A DNA stretch of 64,000 nucleotides, from the NCBI GenBank assembly GCA_027604185.1, contig JADGKB010000013.1:144579-208578 (forward strand), given 5' to 3'. The position numbers and the translations under genes were made by a program. How positions within the stretch are numbered: the first letter of the stretch is position 1; each line of letters starts with the position of its first letter. Under the pieces are notes generated by a model that was given only the letters and a program-made list of their open reading frames with translations, had not been told where the DNA came from and did no database searches. This DNA is from Boothiomyces macroporosus. Its lineage: Eukaryota; Chytridiomycota; Chytridiomycetes; Rhizophydiales; Terramycetaceae. Positions 21,285 through 31,585 of the stretch are shown here, piece after piece.

Positions 21285-21455
21285 TTTTCAAATCTAAAAC
21301 TTTTTCCTTCCTTTTTAGAAGTGATACCGCCCAATTTATCACAGACAAGTCCCGACTTTCTGGGTCCTCAAATCGAACGCTTTGATGTTTGTTTTGGCAT
21401 TGTAATTAGAGTCAATTAAGCGCAACTATTTCAAAACTTTTATTGAGTACTATAT

Positions 21456-22247
21456 TCAAAGTTTAGTGCTTCTTTCGCGCGAGCTGTGAGTAATTAACTG
21501 GGAGAATTCGGACTTGAACTCCACTATTCTAATCAAAACCAGTGACCAACTAACCGATTGGAAAGGAGCCAAAAAGTTTGGATCAAAAAGTCTTTCTGCT
21601 TGGCAGAAAACCTGTGCGACAAAAATGAATGTGATTACGATTGATAATGCCAGCGAGTAGTAGTGCAGTCTTTTTGCAACCGAGCTTTCTCCAGAATGAA
21701 TTACGGCGTTTCGGAGGGTGTAAGTGATAAATGTTTCAAAGTACAGTATAACGACACATGCGGAGGCGTTCATTCCCATTCTGAATATTTGCTGGATTAC
21801 AGACGAGACTGGATTCGGTTTTCCATTAATTTGTGCAATATCAATTGTGACATTGAGACCCGTCAAAGCAGTTCGCATGAACAGGTGGAACAATGCCAAT
21901 CCAAAGTTGAAATACTTGGAATAAGTGTAATTGGAAAGGCATTCTGCTCGAAGTGTGAGCAAGTATATAATAATGTACACTGCCATCATGTGAATTAACG
22001 CTTGGATAATGTCCAAATAAGGAGCAGTTGCAATGCTGTAGGAATTTGAAAAGCTTGATAATATCGAGGAGACCATCTGTAAGAATAAAGCGCTAATTGC
22101 TGCAATGCTGTATCTAGTAAACCCTTCAAATTCTGTTGTCATCTTTAGCAAGCTGAAAAACAAGTTTCCAACCAGGCACGCATTACAAAATGCATTGATC
22201 ATAATACTGGCATCAACTGGCGGGGCACTTGCAGCTCCTGCTTTCAT
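21456..22247 (-). CDS. Multi-pass membrane protein, triplet family, member 2
   Basis: 263 aa, intronless, same order of segments as its neighbours. Conserved blocks: AFCNACLVGNLFFSLLK, IIYLLTLRAECLSN, ALFHLFMRTALT, ILYFETFITYTLRNAV, AQVFCQAERLF and PFQSVSWSLVLIRIVEFKSEF. It is closest to member 3 (FRMGMNASACVVILYFETFITYTLR against FRMGMNVTACVV...). Spacing between the three genes is 100-200 bp, all on the minus strand, consistent with recent tandem duplication. Function unknown. Confidence 0.8.
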   Translation of the reverse strand: MKAGAASAPPVDASIMINAFCNACLVGNLFFSLLKMTTEFEGFTRYSIAAISALFLQMVSSILSSFSNSYSIATAPYLDIIQALIHMMAVYIIIYLLTLRAECLSNYTYSKYFNFGLALFHLFMRTALTGLNVTIDIAQINGKPNPVSSVIQQIFRMGMNASACVVILYFETFITYTLRNAVIHSGESSVAKRLHYYSLALSIVITFIFVAQVFCQAERLFDPNFLAPFQSVSWSLVLIRIVEFKSEFSQLITHSSRERSTKL

Positions 22248-22375
22248 GTTTTGACGTTTTTTTGCTTTTCTGGAATATATATTTGCCGACAGTGGGCTTT
22301 GTTGAGTCGCCTCATTAGGCGTCCACTGAACCCAGACCTGGAATTAAACCGTAAATGTAACTCTATTTATTAAAT

Positions 22376-23188
22376 TCAAATGTAAGATCGTTCGGCTCGT
22401 TTGTAATTGTCTGATGATGTTGCGAATCTACTACTGGAGACCAACTTTTTGAATTCATCCTTGAACTCCACGACTCTTATCAAGACCAGTGACCAAGAGA
22501 GGGATTGGAATGGGGCAATGAAATTTGGGTGCACTAGTCTTTCTGCTTGACAGTACACTTGCGCAATGAAAATAGAGGTGATGATAAATGACAAGGCAAA
22601 CGAATATACCTCCAATCTTTTCGCAACTTTACTTTCTCCGGATGTGACGATTGCTGAACGTAATGTATAAGTGATAAAAGTTTCAAAGTACAAGATGACT
22701 ACGCATGCAGTGACATTCATTCCCATTCTGAAAAACTGGCGCAGGAACGGCGAAACTGGGTTTGGCTGATTTATGATTTGATAGTAGTCCACCACAATGT
22801 TGATTGAAGTGAGAGAAATTCTCATAAACATGTGAACTATCGCTAATCCATAATTAAAGTACTTTGAAACCTTCAAGTGGGAGCAGCATTCCGCTCTAAG
22901 GGTTAGTAGGTATAGGATAAAGTAAACCGCAATCAAATGAATGCTCCCTTGTATAATGTCCATGTAAGGTGTCAACGGCACTGCATAGGAATCTGAAAAG
23001 CTCGAAATTACCGCTGAAGTCATTTGAAAACTTAGCGCTGCTGCTGCGGCTACTGCATACTTGGAGTGCCCTTCCCACTCCGTTACCAATCTGAGAAAAG
23101 AGAAAAACAGGTTGCCGACAATACAGGCATTGCAGAATGCATTAACCATAACGTCAATTGGAACCACAGCGTTCCCTCCAGCCTTCAT
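22376..23188 (-). CDS. Multi-pass membrane protein, triplet family, member 3
   Basis: 270 aa, intronless, third tandem copy. It shares VDVMVNAFCNACIVGNLFFSFLR, LYLLTLRAECCSH, AIVHMFMRISLT and PFQSLSWSLVLIRVVEFKDEF with the other members. A conserved Cys in the AQV(Y/F)CQ motif and an N-P pair in the loop before segment 5 (QPNPVS, KPNPVS, VPNPIP) are family markers. The C-terminal tail is charged and likely cytosolic. No known domain recognised. Confidence 0.8.
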   Translation of the reverse strand: MKAGGNAVVPIDVMVNAFCNACIVGNLFFSFLRLVTEWEGHSKYAVAAAAALSFQMTSAVISSFSDSYAVPLTPYMDIIQGSIHLIAVYFILYLLTLRAECCSHLKVSKYFNYGLAIVHMFMRISLTSINIVVDYYQIINQPNPVSPFLRQFFRMGMNVTACVVILYFETFITYTLRSAIVTSGESKVAKRLEVYSFALSFIITSIFIAQVYCQAERLVHPNFIAPFQSLSWSLVLIRVVEFKDEFKKLVSSSRFATSSDNYKRAERSYI

Positions 23189-23349
23189 GTTGCCTGATCC
23201 TTTTTCCCTTTACTTTTATATCCACCGCTGATGAACTCGGTTCCTCTATGACCAAAAAAGGATTTCAAAAAACGTTTTTGGCTGTTATCCATCTTTAATA
23301 ATGACTCGCTACCGTTCTGTATATAACTAGAAGGTAAGACGAGCTGCTT

Positions 23350-23836
23350 TCAAAAAGTTGCCGAATGTAATTCTTTTATTTTATTCCCAAGAAAATAAGG
23401 ATTTTTTAATTGAATTGATTGATGGTGCCAAATCTGGAAAATGCATGGCACCAATGAACTGTTGTCGATTTGAACCACTGCCTCTTCAGTCCACATGCAT
23501 GTGGAAAACAATGGATTTACTAGCATTGCTCCAAATTTGATACAACTTTGCAGGTGTTTCACTTGGTCCTACGTCCATGAGTGATGGAGAACCTCCAAGC
23601 TCATCAGTAGCAAGTTTGCACAGTAGGAATTTAATGATTTTTAGCACATTCTCTGTAGAAAGGGAAAGTAAGGCTCGCAAGATTTGGCAGACGAATATCA
23701 GATCCACGATAGTTTTGAACAATGAAAAAATCTCACTGGTATTCAGACAAATGTCGATTAGTGCCTCAGATTTGATTTATACCAGTTGATATTGAGTTTA
23801 CTTTCAGACATATTAACCAGCCAGTCATTCAAATTA
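23350..23836 (-). CDS. Unresolved small gene, helix-rich product (uncertain model)
   Basis: The region 23189-23984 must hold something but I could not build a secure gene. On the minus strand a helix-rich stretch (LFKTIVDLIFVCQILRALL, then LSTENVLKIIKFLLCKLA and DELGGSPSLMDVGPSETP) runs from about 23750 to 23490. An upstream ATG at 23836 joins only through an unusual 47-nt intron, and downstream through a 37-nt GT...AG segment (23484-23520). On the plus strand competing open pieces exist (23358-23540, 23577-23789, 23805-23987). Either strand could be coding, or this is a decayed gene. Coordinates are approximate. Confidence 0.3.
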
Positions 23837-23984
23837 AAAAGCGTTACCAAGCAGCGTTCGATACCAATTCAAAGGCTAGGTTCGTAAATACTACCATCAT
23901 TTTACCAAAATTAGGATACAATAATAAATTGAAAATAGCCAACCATCAATCGAGAGTTTTAGCTTTCGATTTTTTTATTTTTTC

Positions 23985-25430
23985 ATGAGCTGGAAAAATC
24001 AAATTCTACAGAATATATCAATTAGTACAGCGCAAGGGAAAAAAGCTCTGCAAGCTCAAAACAATATTCCCGCCATCAAGAAACCAAACTGGAATCACCA
24101 TACTCCTACTATTAAATCCAGAATATTGCCCCGTAAGCATTTACCGCCAACTATCAAGCATGGACTCCACAGAGTGTTGAATCATTCTGGCCCGCAGTTT
24201 TTATTAGACCCCAAGTCCTCCAACTACAACTTTCCGGAATATTTATCGCAAATACCAGACCTGGATACTTTTGATTTTTCGAAAATATCAGAGTTCAAAT
24301 TACCATATGAGGATCAAACTTTGACGCAGGTAGCTCTGGATAATAGTGCAAAATTCTATTCTTCAACTTCATCCTTGAGCGAAAGTCTGTTGCACATCAT
24401 TCAAATGATTTCACCAAGAAAAGCAATGCAGAAACAAAGTGTTTCATTTATGGATAAAGTTGGAAGATTCTCTGAATTTCTATTTTGCGGAACTGAATTT
24501 AAACTTGTGTCCAATAACGGAGCGATTTCAATCAACAAACATGAGGTGAAAAAATACCACAACGTGCTGGCGAGCATGGGACATTTGCTAGAAGCATTTT
24601 TGACTGAAGAGCCTTCCAATTTCAAAAGTTATTTGATTGGTTCACCTGATTATCCAAAAACGCAGTCTGTGTTCAATTACAATATAGTAAGCATGACTAA
24701 CACTAGATAAATGACAAGCTTTTAGTCAGATCACAGCTGGATGCAATCGAAGGGAATAAAATATTCGACTTAAAATCTAGAGCGGTTTACGGTATCAGAA
24801 ACAACATTGAAAATTACCAGGATTTCACGAAAAGCCGGATAGAATCAATGACTGGTGTCATGGATTCCTTTGAAAAGGAATATCGAGACATGTTTTTCAA
24901 CGCATTCATGAAATACAAGTAAATTCTTGATTTATCATAGCTTACAAGGAAGAATGGGGAATATGGATGGCTATTTTATCACTTACCACAATACAAAAGA
25001 GATTTTTGGCTTTGAATATATTTCACAAAGAAAAATGGATAATGAATTGTATCACAGCCAAGAAAAAGCGGAAAATACGTTTAATCTATCAGTCAAAATA
25101 TTTACTGAAATCTTGGATACCATTATTGTCCAATCTGAAAATGCTCATGTGTTTTTCGCTAAACCACAAGAAAATGTAGCCTGGATTTAATCTTAGAGCA
25201 TGAATGTATACGTCTATATTGAAAATGAAATCTTACAGTATACAGTTTCAGTGCAATCTTTTGTAAATGGAAGGTTTGAAAAGAGGCCATTAAAAGCTAA
25301 TGGCGACTGGAAATTATATTACAACATTGAAAAAGTTCCTTTGGACACGCAAGTATACAATCGCCAGCGTGATCTGCACGATTGGTTAAAAGAAGGAGGA
25401 TGGAAGAAACAAAAAAACAAGAATGTATAA
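23985..25430 (+). CDS. PET127: PET127-like mitochondrial RNA metabolism protein
   Basis: 460 aa in four exons; introns at 24687-24706, 24919-24940 and 25176-25196. Pet127 is a membrane-associated mitochondrial protein needed for RNA 5' processing and stability. Conserved order is visible: YSSTSSLSESLLHIIQMIS, VKKYHNVLASMGHLLEAFL, then across intron 1 DKLLVRSQLDA, IFDLKSRA, DSFEKEYRDMFF, across intron 2 NLQGRMGNMDGYFITYHNT, and IFGFEYIS. The N-terminus is basic and lacks acids for its first 80 residues, fitting mitochondrial import. Its 3' end faces that of ROK1 only 19 bp away. Known mostly from fungi and some other eukaryotes, so it helps place the organism. Confidence 0.93.
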
Positions 25431-25449
25431 TAATTTATAATAGAATTAT

Positions 25450-27072
25450 TTATTCAGTTTTTTGCTTCTTTTTCCTATTAATACTTGCATCTATAATCTC
25501 TCGCTTCTTTCTCTGATTGACTTCGTCGTACTTGGCTACTTGCTTTACTTGTTCTCGTTTGATACCCTTCTTCAATTCTTGTTTTAGGGCTTTGCTGGTG
25601 TTTTTCAATTCCAGCATCCAATCTGGCACTTCGCATCCACTGTCTTTCATTACATTTACGATCCTAGAATTAACTTGGGGTACATTTTTAGATATGGTGT
25701 GTCTTGCTTTGTGAAATAAGTGATTGCTTCTCCTTTTCTTCCAGCTCTGCCAGTTCTGCCAATTCTACTATTTAAATCTACAGTACCTATGTATATAACT
25801 TGCTACTGATTGGGGGAAATCATAGTTGATTACCATATTAACTCCCTTAAAATCAATACCACGAGCCATCAATTCAGTTGCAATTAGAACCCAAATTTTC
25901 CCTGTTCTAAAGTTGTTGACAATCATTTCTCTTTGCATTTTCGTTCTTTCACCATGAATCACATCCACATTGATCCCGTCATACACAAGTTCATGGAAAA
26001 GCTCTTTAGCCCTTTCAATAGATTGCACAAAGATCAAGCATGGTGGCACCAGACCAGACTGTACTAACTGTCTTACAGCAACCAACTTTCCTTGTTCTTG
26101 TCCGACATAAAGCAGTTTTTGATTAATTGTATCAGTTGCCGAGTTTCTAGTGTTAAAAGAAATCACTTTAAGCCAACAACAATTCTTAGTGGGTCTTTCA
26201 TGAAGCTTTTTGCCAACTCTTCAACACCAGAAGAAATTGTTGCACTAAATAGGGATATCTGAAGGTTTGAAGCGGTACAAGCGGAAAAGATGTCATCTAC
26301 CTGTTCCAAAAACCCTGCTTCAAGAAGTTTATCAGCTTCGTCAAGCACCAAATGTCGTACTCTATTGTCAATAAATGATAACCTATCTAATTTGAATACT
26401 TCTTGTTTTAATGCATTCACTAACACCATAGGTGTGGTAATAAGTATATCTTGTTAGCGATGCCTTACCGTAATTCTTTAGATTGCTGGTAGTGTTGGCT
26501 TTTGAAAGAACGCAAACCTTGAAAGGTTTCCCCACAATCAATTTCTGCATTTCACGGTGAATCAAACGTTAGTATGAATTTACTTGAGTTGCTAGTTCCC
26601 TTGTAGGCGATATAATTACAGCTCGAAATCCTTCTTTAGTTGGTGCTTTCAGATCGTGTAAAATTGGCAAAAGGAAGGCCAAAGTTTTACCTGAGCCGGT
26701 TGGAGCGCAGGCAATCAAATCTCTGCCATGCAAAATAATCGGAAGTGACTGCATTTGAATGGGTGTGGGGGTTTCATAGCAACTGGCAATATTTTTCTGT
26801 AAATAGTTTTTGAATTGGAATCGCTCACCCAATTCTTCAAAAGTTTTGAAAGGATGAGGAACATCTGTCCCGTATACTTTAATGTTATTCTTTTTCCTCC
26901 ATTCATTAGCATCTTGAATAGTGTCAAGGATTTTTGGTTTTGGCTTGTCGTTAAAGAAATCCAGCTCTGAGTCGTTGGTGGCTTCCGGTTTAGTTTCCTT
27001 GGCTTCCTTCTTTTCTGGCTTGTATTTCTTGTTGAATTTTGCTCCTGCTCCAAGTACTTTGAAAAAATCCAT
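25450..27072 (-). CDS. ROK1: DEAD-box RNA helicase ROK1/DDX52
   Basis: 506 aa in six exons; introns at 26563-26583 (GT...TG, see findings), 26450-26468, 26147-26166, 25765-25786 and 25664-25683. Helicase acting in 18S rRNA maturation. Motifs: Q-motif TPIQMQSLP, motif [17 protein letters not shown], motif [10 protein letters not shown] (DEAD), SAT, motif [12 protein letters not shown] and [12 protein letters not shown]. The family N-terminus and [20 protein letters not shown] segment confirm ROK1 subtype. The first intron must remove exactly 21 nt to restore [10 protein letters not shown], as in DDX52 homologues, which puts its 3' end at TTG. Other introns are canonical. Confidence 0.93.
26563..26583 (-). 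other. Putative GT...TG intron in ROK1
   Basis: Starts GTAAATTCAT, has branch sequence ACTAAC, and ends CGTTTG in place of an AG. 21 nt, phase 0. Evidence is conservation of the IHRE residues straight after the junction. Confidence 0.6.
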
Positions 27073-27355
27073 AAAAAAAAGAAAAAAAAAGTTAAAAATA
27101 TTTTAGAGGACTCTATTTAACAGGAATGATTTTATCAAGTCAAGATATTCTAGATCAATCGCTTAGCAGCTTGCGAAAGCGGCATTCAATGAAGAATTTG
27201 GTCTATCTCAGACGATAGCTACTGGTTTTGAGTTATGATGAGCAGCTTCATTGCTCAAACAACCATTCAAATAATAATTCTCTACCAGCATTCTTCAATC
27301 GAAAATAAACCATTCGTTTGAACAAATCTTGGTTTTTATAGTACATTCATTTTTA

Positions 27356-28344
27356 TTATAGTTGGATGAAATCAACTGCTTCATCCCAAGCACATGTTGC
27401 GATCAGTCCAGGAACAAATAACGAGAAATCCAAACCATGAACAAACTCTGTGTGCTTATCATGAACAAACACTTGTTTTGACATTGCAATATTCCATAAT
27501 CTCATAGTCATGTCATAAGACACACTGGCAATCACATTACCATCGTGAGGGGAGCATTTAAGTCGCTTAACTGCATATTCATGTCCCTGTAGTACTAGTG
27601 TGGGTTGATTGGTCATTCTTAAATCCCATTGCTTGATTGTGGTATCAACACTTCCTTGAATTAGCCAAAAGTACCAGTTACTATCGTGTTCTTGACATAC
27701 TTATTCCAGTCTAGAGCCAGTACCTCGTTATTATGTGCTTTAAATGTTTGGACTGACTGAGGCGATCGAATATCCCACAGTTTTACAGTGTGGTCCCCAG
27801 ATGCAGAGGCAAACAGCTCTGCGCTGTGCGGACACCATACTGTTTGATAAATACAATGGCCGTGCTCCTGCCAAGTCTGAATCGAATGAGGAATTTCTGG
27901 ATTCCACTGCTATTACAAATAATTACCAACTTGATTGTCAAATCCCACGACCCAGAAATAAATGTATTCTTGGCAACTAAATTCCAATTCACAGAGTATA
28001 CTTCTTTAGTGTGCTCCAGATAATTTCGAACTGGGAAATCCTAAAATAAGTTGTAATTACAGGCATTGTAACATCAAACAGTTTAATTGAACCGTCTCCA
28101 GATCCTGTCACTAGTTGGTTTTCATGATTTTCTGCCCAACTGAGATCAAATAATCCATCTTGGGTGTCATATCTTGATTAGCGAGAAATTACAGTTGTTG
28201 AACAGTGCTGTTGTGAAGAATCCAAAGCCTGCCATTTCCAACAATTCCAAAATTGGCTGCGGATGCTACAGCGCATCTTTCCTTGAAAAATGGACTGAAC
28301 TCTACTGCATACCCATTAAATCCTTTAGTGTGAAATCTTTGCAT
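27356..28344 (-). CDS. PEX7: Peroxisomal targeting signal 2 receptor PEX7
   Basis: 302 aa, WD40 protein that carries PTS2 cargo to peroxisomes. Five exons; introns at 28173-28192, 28041-28060, 27907-27926 and 27655-27674. The N-terminus FHTKGFNGYAVEFSPF is a hallmark of Pex7. Later markers are DLSWAENHENQ, SGSWDLTIKLWNP, ASASGDHTVKLWDIR, VTGSVDTTIKQWDLR, GHEYAVKRLKCSP, SYDMTMRLWN and HTEFVHGLDFS. The frame alternates across introns, so each is needed. The C-terminus ends FIQL after CAWDEAV. Together with the HSDL2-like SDR it hints at normal peroxisomes. Confidence 0.93.
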
Positions 28345-28764
28345 CAGATTTGGTTTTCAAACTTGAAAAGTGCAAACTTTCATAAAGCAAGAGTCTTCAG
28401 ATGAGCGCTAGAGATGTGAAGTGAGACTCCAATCTGCAAGAGAACCGATTAGCTTTACACAGCCAGCAGGTGAGCTCCTGCAAAGTTGAAGAGCGTATTT
28501 CAAAACTAGCTCGTAATTCAAATGTAGCTCATAATTCAAATGTAGCTCATAATTCAAATGTAGCTCATAATTATGCTTTTAGATATAAAACAAACTCAAG
28601 CTATTTCCTACCATCAGTTGGACCGCTTGCCAATTGACGCTGACTTGATTGATAATGTTAAGAGTGAGATTTGATCCGCATTGCAATACACAAGTTCGAG
28701 GAAGCTTGGAAAAGTTGTTTGATTGCATTATCGCCTGGTTTGACACGAAAACGAGTTTGTCAAA
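28345..28764. other. Intergenic region between divergent PEX7 and LRR genes
   Basis: 420 bp. It contains an 18-bp tandem repeat (listed separately) about 190-260 bp before the LRR start. No TATA box or known motif was recognised; a short open frame at 28649-28855 overlaps the LRR start in another frame and is ignored. Confidence 0.4.
28507..28575 (+). repeat. 18-bp tandem repeat, nearly four copies
   Basis: Unit TAGCTCATAATTCAAATG. Copy 1 differs by one base (CGT for CAT), copies 2 and 3 are identical and copy 4 is cut after TAGCTCATAATTATG. The repeat contains ATTCAAAT and AGCTC. It could be a microsatellite or clustered binding sites. Confidence 0.85.
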
Positions 28765-30366
28765 ATGGGTTGTTGCGCTTCAAAAGTGGAAGACTATGGA
28801 AGCGAATTGGACCTGTCAAACCAGAAACTTAAAGAGCTACCAAAAAATGTACTAAAAATGAAAAAGCTAAAGAGGTTAAAGCTCAATCAAAATTCACTAC
28901 AGTTACTACCTGAAATTGCGGATTTGGACATTCTTGATTTTCTAGATGTCAGCGATAATAATCTCAAATGCTTTCCGTCTGGACTACCAGTTTCTATTGT
29001 GACAATATTGGCCAGCAATAACAGACTCTTTTACTCTCAGATTACAGAGACTATAGGGAAACTGGAAAATTTGGAAACGCTTAATCTTAGTTCAAACCAG
29101 ATAGAGTAAATCATGCTAATCCAAGAATAATTCCGGAACAACTGGGACTGCTGAACAAATTGAGAGTGTTGGATTTGTCAAAGAATCTATTGACGGTATA
29201 ATTTGCTGATATCAGGAAGTACCAGAATGCATCTTTAATCTTGGAGAAAATCTCACCAAACTACTTCTCAATGATAACAAAATCAAATCTGTGGGGCAAA
29301 AAGTTGACAGACTCTCCAATTTAAAGGTAAGTGAGTCCTAATTTAGCATCTGGATTTGTCAAATAATGCAATATCTGGATTACCTTCTGCATTTGGTTCC
29401 TTGTTTAGCTTGGTTATCCTCAAACTCGCTGGAAATAATCTTCACGAGTTGCCAGATCAAATTGGCAACTTAACCAATCTGGAAGTGCTGGAGTTGCAAG
29501 AAAATCACAATTTGATTGGATTGCCAATATCGTGTTCGTCTATGACTAATTTGAAATCCCTTTTTATTTACAACACGAAATCAGAGCATTTCCCATGGGC
29601 ATTAGAAAACTGGACAAATCTACAGGAACTAATAATCCGGCAACACCCCAGGATTGAAGAAATCCCTGGTAACATATTTCTAATCCTGATACAATCTGTG
29701 ATTTAGTAAATTTAAAAACCTTGGATTGTCAAGACTGTTCAATTACTTCATTGCCTTTGAATATAGGCAATCTAACACAACTTGTTAAACTTGACGTCCG
29801 CAAAAATAGGATTACAACCTTCAATTTGCCAGAGTCCTTATCCAACTTGTCAAGTTTGACCAAGCTGTACATCAGCAACAACAACCTCAGCACTATTTGC
29901 GATGAAATTTTGGAACTGCCACTGCTTGAATTGGATGTGGCACACAATGGATTGAATTCCATTCCAGACAACATCAAAAAGTTGGACAAGCTACAGAAAC
30001 TGTTTATCAGCAACAACAAAATTGAAAAGTTGCCAGACACCATTTGGTAATATTAGCTAATACAAGCTCCCTATCTAATTTGACAGTCTTGGAGTGTAGA
30101 CACAACCTACTCTCTTCTCTACCTAGTGGATTGGGACAGTGTACTAAGTTAACCAGACTTGCTGCCGACAGTAACCATCTGTTGGATATTCCCAACGAGT
30201 TTGTTGGGCTCAAACTAATCTCGGTATACGCGATCTAACCTAGTATCTGGATTTGCGTGACAACAACTTTCCGATTGAATTGAATGGTGCTGTGAAAGAA
30301 GGCAAAGACGCTCTAATGCGTTTCTTGGAAAAGCGAATCGAAAAGGAAAAGTACGGGAAAAAATAG
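28765..30366 (+). CDS. N-myristoylated leucine-rich-repeat protein
   Basis: 493 aa in seven exons; introns at 29106-29125, 29196-29215, 29327-29346, 29669-29688 (GT...TG), 30047-30066 and 30224-30243. Begins MGCCASKVED: Gly2 with Cys3/Cys4 is a strong signal for N-myristoylation and palmitoylation, so membrane attachment is likely. The body is some 17-18 LRRs of about 23 residues of the small-GTPase-regulator type (LxxLxLxxNxLxxLPxxIxxLxxL), as in SHOC2/LRRC and plant Ras-group LRR proteins. The C-terminus is a charged helix (RFLEKRIEKEKYGKK). LRR periodicity is uninterrupted only if the fourth intron ends at TG, giving PDTICDLVNLKTL, parallel to PDTICSLSNLTVL later. Partner unknown. Confidence 0.9.
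29669..29688 (+). other. Putative GT...TG intron in the LRR gene
   Basis: Sequence gtaacatatttctaatcct plus final g: 20 nt with a CTAAT branch and a CTG end. Removing it gives a perfect LRR; the nearest canonical AG (29706) would delete six residues of the repeat. Confidence 0.65.
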
Positions 30367-30442
30367 AGGTGCAATAAATAGTCATTTATAATTTGTTTTG
30401 TATGGATTCATATATTTTTTGAATCAAAACCATAATCACAAA

Positions 30443-31556
30443 ATGGACGAAGACATTCCCATGCTAGTTCCACAAGAGCAAAACATTTCCTCTACTTCAA
30501 TGAGGACCGCTCCAGTTCCAGTAACAATTATCACCGGATTTCTTGGTTCGGGGAAGACGACGTTGATAATGCGGTTACTAAACGACAATACACACAACAA
30601 AAAGATTGCAGTTATATTAAACGAATTCGGATCCAGTTCTGGGATAGATAAAAGTCTCAGTCTGAAGGATGGAAAGATTACTGAGGAATGGCTGGAGTTG
30701 GCCAACGGCTGTTTTTGCTGTTCCATCAAAGATTCGGGTGTAAAAGCCATTGAAAATCTGTTGAAGCGCAATAAATCATTTGATTATGTGCTATTAGAGA
30801 CAACTGGACTAGCAGATCCTGGGCCAATTGCGTCAATGTTTTGGTTGGATGAGGCTCTTCAAAGCGAGTTGTATTTGGATGGTATTTGCCACTAACAACA
30901 GGAATTGTAACTGTCGTAGATGCCAAAAACATATCCAACTATCTTGACGAAACAAAAGTAGGTCTGAATGAAGCTACAAAGTAATTATGACTAATCCAGG
31001 CAAATCGCGTTGGCAGATCGTATAATACTAAACAAGATTGACCTTGTTGATCAAAACACGCTTTCATCTCTCAAAACTCGTATATCTGCCATCAATTCTG
31101 TAGCTAAAATTGCCGAGACTGTGCAATCCAAGGCTGATATCGATTTTATATTCGATTTGCATTCCTTTGACCATCACCATAAAGATCCATTTGAAAAAGA
31201 AAACAGCATGCAGCTTGAGCATGCTGTAGAGGTTAAATTTTCTAACATAGACCGTGAAAACAGTGGCATTTACTGTCAATGGAGTGGTTGAGAGCAAGAA
31301 GCTTGACGAATGGTTACAAAAACTGCTATGGGAAAAGTCAATTGATAAAGAAATGGAAATACTCAGATTCAAGGCATTAATTAATATGGGCGACCACCAC
31401 AAATACATTGTTCAATCTGTGCTGGAACTGTTTGATATTCAAAAAGGACAAGAGTGGGGCAGCGAAGAGAAAACCAACAAGCTGGTATTCATTGGCCGTC
31501 ATTTAAACGAAGAGATGCTCAGGAAATCTTTTGCAGAGTGCCTAGAAGATTTATAA
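30443..31556 (+). CDS. ZNG1: Zinc-chaperone GTPase ZNG1 (CobW/CBWD family)
   Basis: 351 aa in four exons; introns at 30882-30901, 30981-30999 and 31232-31250. G3E GTPase that delivers zinc to methionine aminopeptidase 1. The N-terminal acidic tail ends PMLVPQE, resembling the short motif that contacts the client. Then come P-loop GFLGSGKTT, ILNEFGSSSGIDKSL, the metal site NGCFCCSI (C-x-C-C), ETTGLADPG, and NKID. The C-terminal CobW domain contains LLWEKS, EILRFKALI and KLVFIGRHL. These specify ZNG1 rather than UreG or bacterial CobW, despite UreF in the same window. Short spacing (76 bp) after the LRR gene on the same strand. Confidence 0.93.
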
Positions 31557-31585
31557 TAAACTTCATTCCATTCAAAATTAATACT

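Noticed and set aside
29669..29706. 38-nt canonical GT...AG intron in the LRR gene
   Set aside because: It would delete DTICDL and break the LRR period; kept only as the alternative to test.
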